Below are positions 17,357 to 24,600 of a DNA stretch of 64,000 bases, piece by piece. Origin of the DNA: Hyphomicrobiales bacterium. GTDB taxonomy: Bacteria > Pseudomonadota > Alphaproteobacteria > Rhizobiales > Rhizobiaceae. The translations under genes were made by a program, and so were the position numbers. The stretch spans positions 186,001 to 250,000 of the forward strand of contig UEGR01000005.1 in NCBI GenBank assembly GCA_900465685.1, read 5' to 3'. Every line of letters starts with the position of its first letter. The first letter of the stretch is position 1. Below the pieces are notes generated by a model. That model was not told the origin of the DNA. It worked only from the letters and a program-made list of their open reading frames with translations, and did no database searches.

Positions 17357-18793
17357 ATGAAGATCGCTGTCATTGGAACGGGTTATGTCGGTTTGGTCAG
17401 CGGCACCTGCTTCGCCGCCTGGGGACATGAGGTTGTCTGCGTGGACAAGGATGCGCAGAAGATTTCCGGACTGGAACGCGGCGTTGTGCCCATTTACGAA
17501 CCGGGGCTTGATGAACTGGTCGAGCGCAACTTCGCCTTTGGCCGTCTCAGCTTCACCTGCAATCTTGCGGAAGCCGTCAAGGGCGCGCAGCTCGTGCTGA
17601 TCGCTGTCGGCACGCCAGCACGTGCCGGACATGGCGATGCCGACCTGTCGTTTGTCTATATGGCCGCCCGTGAACTCGCACCGTTGATTGATGACAATGT
17701 GGTTGTTGTCGTGAAGTCAACCGTTCCGGTGGGCACCGGCGATGTGGTGCAGAAGATCATTGGTTCAGTGCGCAAGCCGGGAACCTTCTCGGTTGCCTCC
17801 AATCCCGAATTCCTGCGGGAAGGCGTTGCCATTCGCGACTTTCTGGAACCGGACCGCGTGGTAATCGGCGTCGAGGACGAGCGGGCGCGCAAGCTTCTCG
17901 TCGAGCTTTACAGCGCGCCGCTTGAAGCAAACCAGACGCCCATCGTGGTGACGCAGCGCCGTACATCCGAACTGATCAAATATGCGGCCAATGCGTTCCT
18001 CGCCACCAAGATCACCTTCATCAACGAACTCGCCGATCTCTGCGAGGAAGTGGGCAGCGACGTTACCGATCTGGCTTTGGGCATGGGGCTGGACAAGCGG
18101 ATCGGCACCAGTTTTCTGAATGCGGGTCCGGGCTATGGCGGCTCTTGCTTCCCCAAGGACACGATTGCTCTGCTGCGGACCGCACAGGACCACGGCGTGG
18201 CCCTGCGTCTGGTCGAGGAAACCGTGACCGCAAATGAAGCGCGCAAGCGCCGCATGGCGCTGAAGGTCATGGATGCACTCGGCGGCGATATCGAAGGCCG
18301 AACCATTGCTGTTCTCGGTCTGACCTTCAAGCCGGATACGGACGATATGCGCGATGCGCCGTCCATTCCGCTGATCGAAACCTTGCAGCGTTTCGGTGCG
18401 CGCATTCAGGCACACGATCCGGTTGGCATCGAGAATGCGCGCCGCATCCTGACCGATGTGGAGTTTTTCGAGAACGCCTATGACTGCGTTGCCGATGCGG
18501 ATGCTGCGGTCGTCGTGACCGAATGGGACAGCATTCGCAAGCTTGATCTCGCTCGCATGAAGCGCCTGATGCATCAGGCAGTTCTCGTTGACCTTAGAAA
18601 CGTCTTTTCCCGAACTGCGGCCGAAAGACTTGGATTTCGTGTTTCGACCATCGGTCGCCCCGTTCATCTGCGGCAGGAAATAAAACCAACAACGTTGCTG
18701 CCGCAGGCGCGCGTCCGCCCACCACAAGAACCCCAGGCGGGCGCGCGCAATCTCAAAATTGTGGGAGGATCAAATGAAACTATCGATATTTGA
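17357..18793 (+). CDS. ugd: UDP-glucose 6-dehydrogenase
   Basis: The enzyme oxidises UDP-glucose to UDP-glucuronate with two NAD+. In 478 residues it shows the N-terminal motif IAVIGTGYVGLVSGTCFA, the SNPEFLREG region, and the active-site Cys in GPGYGGSCFPKDT, plus the C-terminal UDP-binding domain (TFKPDTDDMRDAPS). A C-terminal extension of about 40 Arg/Pro-rich residues goes beyond the usual end. It lies 19 bp after the synthase gene and provides the substrate of the decarboxylase that opens the operon. Its 3' end overlaps the next gene by 20 bases. Confidence 0.95.
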   Translation: MKIAVIGTGYVGLVSGTCFAAWGHEVVCVDKDAQKISGLERGVVPIYEPGLDELVERNFAFGRLSFTCNLAEAVKGAQLVLIAVGTPARAGHGDADLSFVYMAARELAPLIDDNVVVVVKSTVPVGTGDVVQKIIGSVRKPGTFSVASNPEFLREGVAIRDFLEPDRVVIGVEDERARKLLVELYSAPLEANQTPIVVTQRRTSELIKYAANAFLATKITFINELADLCEEVGSDVTDLALGMGLDKRIGTSFLNAGPGYGGSCFPKDTIALLRTAQDHGVALRLVEETVTANEARKRRMALKVMDALGGDIEGRTIAVLGLTFKPDTDDMRDAPSIPLIETLQRFGARIQAHDPVGIENARRILTDVEFFENAYDCVADADAAVVVTEWDSIRKLDLARMKRLMHQAVLVDLRNVFSRTAAERLGFRVSTIGRPVHLRQEIKPTTLLPQARVRPPQEPQAGARNLKIVGGSNETIDI

Positions 18794-19346
18794 TACCGGC
18801 CGCTATTTCAGCCGCCGGAGCAAGCTGGCCCTGACACCTCTTGCCCTGATGGCTGGCCTTATGGGGCTTGCCGCTGGTGCTGCCGAGGCTGCGACCATGC
18901 CCGGTGACAACACACCTGCCGGTACGCGTGTGATGACGCCGTTTGAAATCTACACGCTTTACCGTGACAAGAACTGGCAATGGGCCGATGGGTCGGGTCA
19001 GATGCAGATCACGGATCGTCGCTTCACCGCGCGCGTTGATGGCGAAAAGGGCAAAGCCTGGGCCGAAGGTCGCTGGATGATCACCAAGACCGGGCTGATG
19101 TGCCTGAAGGCTGACTGGCATACCGATCAGGGCAAGTTTCCAGTCAAGACATGCTTCTCGCACCGTATCGGTGATGGCGTGGTCTATCAGAAGCGCGAGC
19201 CGGATGGCGTTTGGTACGTCTTCCGTCATGCCGACGGACGCGCCGAGGATGAAGCACGCAAACTCGTATCCATCAGCCTTTCAACGGAACAAAAGAATGG
19301 CGCGCTGAAAGCGGAAGCAACAACTCCGCAATCGCCAAAACAATAG
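18774..19346 (+). CDS. Secreted DUF995-type protein (first of two)
   Basis: About 190 residues with a signal peptide (hydrophobic core LALTPLALMAGLMGLAAGA, cleavage probably after AEA). The mature part carries the pattern GSGQ...GKAWAEGRWMITKTGLMC...KTCF.HR...GVVYQKREPDGVWYVFR, shared with the protein at 20352, including two cysteines. I take it as DUF995, a family found beside exopolysaccharide genes in Rhizobiales, function unknown. Start at 18774 is chosen because GGGAGGATCAA precedes it; a longer frame starts at 18759. Overlaps ugd by 20 bases. Confidence 0.8.
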   Translation: MKLSIFDTGRYFSRRSKLALTPLALMAGLMGLAAGAAEAATMPGDNTPAGTRVMTPFEIYTLYRDKNWQWADGSGQMQITDRRFTARVDGEKGKAWAEGRWMITKTGLMCLKADWHTDQGKFPVKTCFSHRIGDGVVYQKREPDGVWYVFRHADGRAEDEARKLVSISLSTEQKNGALKAEATTPQSPKQ

Positions 19347-19359
19347 AAGGGAGGGGGCC

Positions 19360-20304
19360 ATGAAAACCCCTTATAAAATAGCCTCTATTTTGCTCTGCGG
19401 AGCGCTTGTCTCCACTGCCGTTTACGCCGCGAGCGGCGTTTCCGGTGCGACGGTGGATACGCGTAATCTGTTCCACGACAAGCGCCCGGTCATCACGCCG
19501 AACTCGATCAAGCCCGGCGCTTACGATCCACACGGGGATTATACAAACGATCCCAATTCGAAGATCGAACATCTGTTCTTGCCGTGGGAAGATGTGGATC
19601 TGACGAGCCTCGCCCAGGCGGATTCCTATGCGCGTGAACGCGGTCGCGAGTTGCTGATCACGATCGAACCCTGGTCATGGGCGCGTGACTGGCGTGTTGC
19701 GCCGGATGCGCTGTTGAGCGGCATCGAGAATGGTCGCTACGATTCCAACATGGGTGCTGTCTGTTCGGCAGCGTCGAAACTGAAAAGCCCGGTGACCATT
19801 CGTTGGGCACAGGAAATGGACGACAAGTCTGGACAGTTCACCTGGTCCTACTGGTCGCCGCAGGGATACATTTCCGCTTACCAGCATGTGGTCAAGGTTT
19901 GTAAAAAGACTTTGCCAAACGCCAAATATATGTGGTCGCCAAAGGGAGAAGAGGGTCTTCAGGCCTATTATCCCGGTGATGCCTTCGTGGATGTGATTGG
20001 CCTCTCGGTGTTTGGCTACGAGCCTTACGACAAGCTGGAGGTTGGACGCCCCACGAGTTTCGTCGAACGCGCGAAGCCCGGATACGATCGGGTCGTGGCA
20101 TTCAACAAGCCGATCGTTATCGCCGAACTTGGTTACGAAGGCAGCGACGATTATGTCCGGGCCTGGGCCGCAGAGGCCAACAAGCCTCAGCCCGAATTCC
20201 CGGCACTGACTGCTGTCGTCTATTTCAACGACCGCGAAGTCTATCCTTGGCCAAGGGGTGTCGGACGGCCTGACTGGCGCGTTGCGAACCATCCTTTGGA
20301 TTAA
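19360..20304 (+). CDS. Secreted glycoside hydrolase, GH26-like
   Basis: A 314-residue protein with a signal peptide (IASILLCGALVSTAVYAAS). The fold pattern is a (beta/alpha)8 glycosidase: ITIEPWSWARDW, then the probable acid/base Glu in IRWAQEMDD and the nucleophile Glu in PIVIAELGYEG, with LSVFGYEPYD between. This arrangement matches GH26 beta-mannanase/endoglucanase relatives. Polysaccharide operons often carry a periplasmic hydrolase that trims or releases the product, so it is more likely a processing enzyme than a nutritional one. Substrate not known. Lies 13 bp after the first DUF995 gene. Confidence 0.8.
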   Translation: MKTPYKIASILLCGALVSTAVYAASGVSGATVDTRNLFHDKRPVITPNSIKPGAYDPHGDYTNDPNSKIEHLFLPWEDVDLTSLAQADSYARERGRELLITIEPWSWARDWRVAPDALLSGIENGRYDSNMGAVCSAASKLKSPVTIRWAQEMDDKSGQFTWSYWSPQGYISAYQHVVKVCKKTLPNAKYMWSPKGEEGLQAYYPGDAFVDVIGLSVFGYEPYDKLEVGRPTSFVERAKPGYDRVVAFNKPIVIAELGYEGSDDYVRAWAAEANKPQPEFPALTAVVYFNDREVYPWPRGVGRPDWRVANHPLD

Positions 20305-20351
20305 ACTAAACGTCTAACCCCGACCGTTAAACGATTGGACAGGAAAGCAAA

Positions 20352-20873
20352 ATGTTTTCGATCCGTTTCACAGCCGTGAGTGCGGCGCTGTCCGTACTCC
20401 TCGTAGCAGGTGCCGCCGAAGCAGCACCGAAGCCAAAAGCAGATGACGCAACGGCCAAGATGGCTGCTGCGGCATCACCAATGTCCGCACAGGCGCTTGA
20501 GGCGATCTATGCGGGCAAGACATGGAAATGGAAGGATGGCGGTGGCTTTTTCTCAGCCGACCGGCACAAACTGGCAGCCTGGTCCCAGAAGGGCAAGGCC
20601 TGGTCTTATGGCGAGGGACGCTGGTACGCGACCGACGGCGGTAAGCTCTGCATGCAGGCTTACTGGCGCAATAAATCCGGTGGCGGCGGCGGAGATACAA
20701 GCTGCTTTCTGCACCGCGAGAAGGCAGGCGTAATCTACCAGAAGCGTTCCATTGGTGGCGACTGGTACATATTCCGGAACAACCCGCCGAAGCCGACGGA
20801 TGAAGCGCAAAAGCTCGTGCGGGGCGATCTGGTCAGCAAAGGACTGATGCGAATTAAAGCGTCAGCCAAATAA
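20352..20873 (+). CDS. Secreted DUF995-type protein (second of two)
   Basis: 173 residues: signal peptide (VSAALSVLLVAGAAEAA), an Ala-rich linker, then the same core as the protein at 18774: GKTWKWKDGGGFFSAD, GKAWSYGEGRWYATDGGKLCM, DTSCFLHR, GVIYQKR..GDWYIFR. Two cysteines are conserved between the paralogues. The pair brackets the glycosidase, which suggests a shared periplasmic or outer-surface step in export or modification of the polymer. Function is not known. Ribosome-binding sequence AGGAAAG precedes the ATG. Last gene of the operon. Confidence 0.8.
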   Translation: MFSIRFTAVSAALSVLLVAGAAEAAPKPKADDATAKMAAAASPMSAQALEAIYAGKTWKWKDGGGFFSADRHKLAAWSQKGKAWSYGEGRWYATDGGKLCMQAYWRNKSGGGGGDTSCFLHREKAGVIYQKRSIGGDWYIFRNNPPKPTDEAQKLVRGDLVSKGLMRIKASAK

Positions 20874-20954
20874 ATCCCGGGCGGGGAAACCGGCTCGCCG
20901 ACTTCGTGCTTTAGGAGTGCATGAGCGGAGTTGGCGGGCTGGTGGTCTTTAGAA

Positions 20955-20998
20955 GCCGACATTTACATCCTTGAATATCAACGGATGTAAATGTCGGC
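20955..20998. repeat. Perfect 16-bp inverted repeat between convergent genes
   Basis: GCCGACATTTACATCC (20955-20970), loop TTGAATATCAAC, GGATGTAAATGTCGGC (20983-20998). The loop can pair further (TTGA/TCAA). It lies between the end of the polysaccharide operon and the end of the minus-strand gene at 21017. No T tract on either side, so it is not a standard terminator, though it could still stop or stabilise RNA ends. Confidence 0.8.
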
Positions 20999-21016
20999 CC
21001 CAGATCACGGACATTA

Positions 21017-21322
21017 TCAGTCCCGCATGAAGCAGCGCGACTTTTGACCAAAGCCGCTCGGCGTGCAGACATAGGGAGTGGCGCCGAAATATTGCGAAGC
21101 CGAGACTTTAACGACCTTGCCCATCGGGTTCTTATTGTAACGGACTTCGTTATTGACGCGATACTTGACGAGATAGACCGATCGCGTGTCATTCTTCGGC
21201 TTATGGCTGTCCTTTGCCTGCGCGTTTGCTGACAGGCACAAAGAAGCTGCGAGACCGATTGCCGCCGTTGCTACCCATTTTACGCTTTCACGGCGTACAG
21301 CATTGAAAAATACATTGTTCAT
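21017..21322 (-). CDS. Small secreted protein of unknown function
   Basis: 101 residues with a signal peptide (WVATAAIGLAASLCLSANAQA, cleavage after AQA about residue 36). The mature part is about 65 residues, basic, with two cysteines near the C-terminus (YVCTPS and SRCFMRD) that could form a disulfide. No domain recognised. AACAGGAGG lies upstream of the start. It is convergent with the polysaccharide operon and divergent from the AraC-type gene, so it shares a control region with that regulator. Confidence 0.65.
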   Translation of the reverse strand: MNNVFFNAVRRESVKWVATAAIGLAASLCLSANAQAKDSHKPKNDTRSVYLVKYRVNNEVRYNKNPMGKVVKVSASQYFGATPYVCTPSGFGQKSRCFMRD

Positions 21323-21735
21323 GCGACTGCCTCCTGTTGGTTATTTTGGAGGTGTTGTAGCAAGCGCGATTTAACATTCCTGCCGGAAATTCCGGACAAT
21401 TTTCACTAAATGGGATGCAGTCGCATATATCCCATGAAAGGCGCGCGGCTGTCTACTGTTAGAATCTTCTAATATAATAAGGGTTTATAACAGGTAGCAC
21501 CTAAAGATGCTTAGTGATTGGAATTACTCGCAATTTTGAATTCTAGAGTTTTGCTGAACGAACTTTTTAAAAGGGAGCTTTAAGCGAAAGTTTTCGTAGC
21601 GTTTATACATGAAACTAATTTAATCTCTCGCCAGCGAATTCGATTTATTTAATTTTTACCAATGATATTATCTAGGCATAAAGTCTAATATCGAAATGCG
21701 TCGCTTGGGTGAGGCGATGAAATCAGGGAACTGCC
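21323..21735. other. AT-rich divergent region before the AraC-type regulator
   Basis: 413 bp, AT-rich. Two clear dyads are seen near its left end (21383-21395 and 21410-21435). No gene is seen. It should carry the promoters of the small secreted protein (minus) and of the regulator (plus). Confidence 0.55.
21383..21435. promoter_or_regulatory. Two adjacent inverted repeats, possible operators
   Basis: CCGGAA-A-TTCCGG (21383-21395), then ATGGGAT (21410-21416) and ATCCCAT (21429-21435) 12 bp apart. They lie 60-113 bp upstream of the small secreted protein gene. Binding protein unknown. Confidence 0.4.
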
Positions 21736-22884
21736 GTGACGTCAGACAATGACAAGACCGGGCTAGATTTTAAATTGGAATTTGTCGAGCGTCGGCAATC
21801 AGTGCGCACGCCGGTTTCTCCGTTGGGGGAGGTTACTGGTAGCGCCAACCTATTGGAGCCACTCGTTTTTTCAACGGAAGGCTGCGAGCCGTCTGAGCAG
21901 TTTTCCGCTTGGCAACAACATATGGCACCCTTGCTCGACTTGCGTCTACCCGATGGCATTCGTCCCGGCGAAGGCTTTTTAGCCACTCAAGCCGTGTGGA
22001 ATCTGGGGGGGATGCTTCTCATCCAGCAGACCGCACCGGCATTCAGCTATGAGCGTCCAAAGGAAAAGGTGCGTTTCAGCTCGATTGATCATTGGCAGAT
22101 CAGTTTTTTGCGCAGCGGTCATAGCTGGACAGGCGTTGACGGTCGTGTTGCAGAAAATGAGCCGGGAATGATTGATGTGCGCTCGTTGGGCTATCCATTT
22201 CGGGGGCGGGCCATTGCGTCGGAATCTGTGTCCCTTATCATTCCTGTCGACCAGTTTGCCGGTCGCGGCGGCATGCCGGAAGCCAGCAATAATGTCACTC
22301 TGGGCGGTTATCGCGCCAAACTGTTGATCGATTTCGTTACAAGCCTTGAGGATGGCCTCAGTCGAGCGACCAATGAAGACTTACCCGGTTTGCGGGACAG
22401 TCTGCGACAGATCATATTCGATACGATTGCGCCACTCGTAAAGAAGATCGATGTCAGCGAGCAGATTTCCCAACTGGGATTGATGACCAAGGCGAGACGT
22501 TTCATCCAAAAAAATCTGATGTCGCGCGATCTGACACCGGAAGCTCTGAGCCGCGAACTGGCTGTTTCACGCACACATCTTTATCAGCTCTTTGAAGGAT
22601 CGGGCGGCGTTCTGAATTACATTCGGCAAAGGCGTCTGTTCGGGGCTCATGCCATGCTGGCAGATGCAAGCGAAAATCGAAGGGTGGCGGATGTTGCTCT
22701 GGCTTTCGGCTTTGATTCTGCTGCCAATTTTACACGCGCATTCACGCAGCAATTTGGCTACAGCCCAAGCAGCGTGCGCAAAGCTTCGTCAAGAACTGAT
22801 ACGGTCGCGGATACGCAGCAGGATCAGAGCCAGCCAGCGACGTTCGAAACGTTGTTGCGTACACTTGCCATGTTCGATGTCTGA
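21736..22884 (+). CDS. AraC-family transcription activator, CuxR-like
   Basis: The 382-residue protein ends in an AraC/XylS DNA-binding domain with two helix-turn-helices (LTPEALSRELAVSRTHLYQLFEG and RVADVALAFGFDSAANFTRAFTQQFGYSP, about residues 260-350). The N-terminal part is a cupin-like ligand region. Residues 20-24 read RQSVR, an RxxxR motif of the PilZ type; S. meliloti CuxR, encoded next to uxs1-uxe, binds c-di-GMP through a PilZ-like mechanism (literature, from memory). Context and motif point to a c-di-GMP-responsive activator of the upstream operon. The GTG start follows AGGGAA. Ligand binding is inferred. Confidence 0.8.
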   Translation: MTSDNDKTGLDFKLEFVERRQSVRTPVSPLGEVTGSANLLEPLVFSTEGCEPSEQFSAWQQHMAPLLDLRLPDGIRPGEGFLATQAVWNLGGMLLIQQTAPAFSYERPKEKVRFSSIDHWQISFLRSGHSWTGVDGRVAENEPGMIDVRSLGYPFRGRAIASESVSLIIPVDQFAGRGGMPEASNNVTLGGYRAKLLIDFVTSLEDGLSRATNEDLPGLRDSLRQIIFDTIAPLVKKIDVSEQISQLGLMTKARRFIQKNLMSRDLTPEALSRELAVSRTHLYQLFEGSGGVLNYIRQRRLFGAHAMLADASENRRVADVALAFGFDSAANFTRAFTQQFGYSPSSVRKASSRTDTVADTQQDQSQPATFETLLRTLAMFDV

Positions 22885-22925
22885 AGGGGGTATCTGGCAA
22901 GTAAGACCGGCTCGTAAGCACAAAG

Positions 22926-22950
22926 AAGGCGCCATTGGCGCCTTGTTTTA
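22926..22950. terminator. Terminator of the AraC-type gene
   Basis: AAGGCGCC, loop ATT, GGCGCCTT, then GTTTTA. It lies between two convergent genes. Confidence 0.75.
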
Positions 22951-23199
22951 TGAGCTGATCATTCGTCCAATCCACAGGAGTATACAGGCGCCGACAAAGC
23001 CGGAAATCAGATAGCCAAGCCAGCCGCCGAAAGAGACACCCAGAAAACCGAATATGAAGCTCGCCACTGCGGCACCGATGATGCCCAGAATGATATTCAT
23101 GAATATGCCGGTATTGCTGTTCATGAAATTGGAAGCAATCCAGCCAGCAAGGCCACCTATGATGATGGCTGCAATCCAGCCCACGCCTGCACCGCTCAT
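22948..23199 (-). CDS. GlsB/YeaQ/YmgE-family small membrane protein
   Basis: 83 residues, Gly-rich with three membrane helices (GVGWIAAIIIGGLAGWIAS; IFMNIILGIIGAAVASFIFGFLG; GWLGYLISGFVGACILLWIG). This transglycosylase-associated family is a frequent member of general-stress regulons; mechanism is unknown. Start set at the ATG 23199, eight bases after AAGGAG; a GTG three codons earlier overlaps that site. Confidence 0.88.
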   Translation of the reverse strand: MSGAGVGWIAAIIIGGLAGWIASNFMNSNTGIFMNIILGIIGAAVASFIFGFLGVSFGGWLGYLISGFVGACILLWIGRMISS

Positions 23200-23492
23200 T
23201 TGATCCACTCCTTTAATCCAGGCTCAGCAAGTACCAATTGGTTATGCCAAGCCTTGAAACATGTCTTCCAAAGTTGGGACCGAGAAGCGGACCCGCAAAA
23301 GAAACGAACATGTGTGACAACAGGTTCCCGAAACGTCAGCGCTTTACGCAACACCTCAAGAAATCGGATCGATCGTTCGAACAGTCGACAAACGCTTGGA
23401 ACAATTGCTTATCCATGGGATAAACTTCTCATTCCAAGCATCTGTTTATAAACGTATTATGCGATCATAAGTTCCCTTATGACCGCAAAATA

Positions 23493-23903
23493 TTAAAGGC
23501 CGGCAGGCACAATGCCGCCATTGTCCTTGAGCTTCTGAATGACCTGTTTGTGCAGCCACACATTCATCGTCGCGGAATCGCTCGTGTCACCGGTATAGCC
23601 AAGTTCCTTGGCGAGTTCCTTGCGGTGTTCCAGGCTGCTGTCGAGGCCAAGCGCCTTCATCAGATCGACGATAGACGTTTTCCAGTTGAGCTTCTGACCG
23701 CTTTTTGCCACCGCTGCATCGAGAACAGCGCTGACATCAACAGCGCCCGTAGCAGCAGGTGCTGACGAAGAAGGAGCTGCAGTCGGGGAAGGAGCTGCCG
23801 CTGTCGTCTGGCTCGGTTCGGCGGTTGCGGTCGTTTCCGTTGCAGGTGTCGCTGCTTGTGCCTGACCCCAGATGGCGCCCTTGATCTTGTCGAAAATGCC
23901 CAT
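23493..23903 (-). CDS. DUF3597-domain protein
   Basis: About 136 residues starting MGIFDKIKGAIWG, an Ala/Pro/Ser/Thr-rich linker (about 15-55), then the DUF3597 core: VDVSAVLDAAVAKSGQKLNWKTSIVDLMKALGLDSSLEHRKELAKELGY and a C-terminal MNVWLHKQVIQKLKDNGG. Its PRC/LysM-like relatives are cytoplasmic or envelope proteins of unknown role, often stress-induced. CTGGAG six bases before the ATG at 23903 decides the start over a longer frame from 23969. Confidence 0.82.
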   Translation of the reverse strand: MGIFDKIKGAIWGQAQAATPATETTATAEPSQTTAAAPSPTAAPSSSAPAATGAVDVSAVLDAAVAKSGQKLNWKTSIVDLMKALGLDSSLEHRKELAKELGYTGDTSDSATMNVWLHKQVIQKLKDNGGIVPAGL

Positions 23904-24103
23904 GTCGAACTCCAGTTGTAAAACAGGTGGCCCGACCGGGGAATTGTCTGAAGAGACATGGTCGGACACGTCAATCAGCCAAAGAACCTGTATGACTGTG
24001 CCGAACAGAATGCATTATTTTGCAATTGGTTCCAGACAATATTGCATGTCAGCAATCGATTACTGAATTTATGTCTGTATATCTCTTTTTAGATGAATGG
24101 TCT

Positions 24104-24433
24104 TCAGCTGGAAATATAGGGTGTTCGTTCCGTCTGATGAATATAATAATGTTCGATAGCAACATCAGGAAGCTCAGAGAGATAAAACGATTGTCCATCT
24201 GTCGCTTTTGATGTGCCTTCACCTGCCAGACTTGCCCCGAGATCGCTCTTTAATGGCACCGCAAGGGACAGGCCATAAAGAATGACGCCCCAGATGACGA
24301 AGGGCGAGGCGGCAATAAGTACGAATATGTACTGAGCTGTTTCCATGCAGTGAATTTTGAATTCATCGTCCGGAAACGTCAAAGAATAGACGACCTCTTC
24401 TGCGATCGCAGCGCGCTTTGATTTCCCAATCAT
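24104..24433 (-). CDS. Possible small membrane protein, unknown
   Basis: A 109-codon frame with one or two hydrophobic stretches (YIFVLIAASPFVIWGVILYGLSLAVPL, about residues 34-60) and a polar tail. No recognised domain, no convincing ribosome-binding site before the first ATG or before the ATG at 24346. It fills a 650-bp gap between the DUF3597 gene and ntrY. Real or not is uncertain; the hydrophobic segment is the main support. Confidence 0.4.
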   Translation of the reverse strand: MIGKSKRAAIAEEVVYSLTFPDDEFKIHCMETAQYIFVLIAASPFVIWGVILYGLSLAVPLKSDLGASLAGEGTSKATDGQSFYLSELPDVAIEHYYIHQTERTPYISS

Positions 24434-24600
24434 CGCAGGAAACAGGGGAATAAAAGTTCTGCCTGCCCGGTGTGCCGCGTTTCACGAGCTAACGCTCGTC
24501 ATGCGTGTGCTGTTGATTTTCAGCAATCTCCGAAAACAAACGTTGCATTTTCGCCACAATGCGTTGCATAGATGCAACGCTATTGGGTATCATGGTTAAT

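Noticed and set aside
23209..23492. EcfG-type (GGAAC-N17-cGTT) general-stress promoter for the GlsB-type or DUF3597 gene
   Set aside because: GGAAC occurs nearby but no CGTT at the right distance was found.
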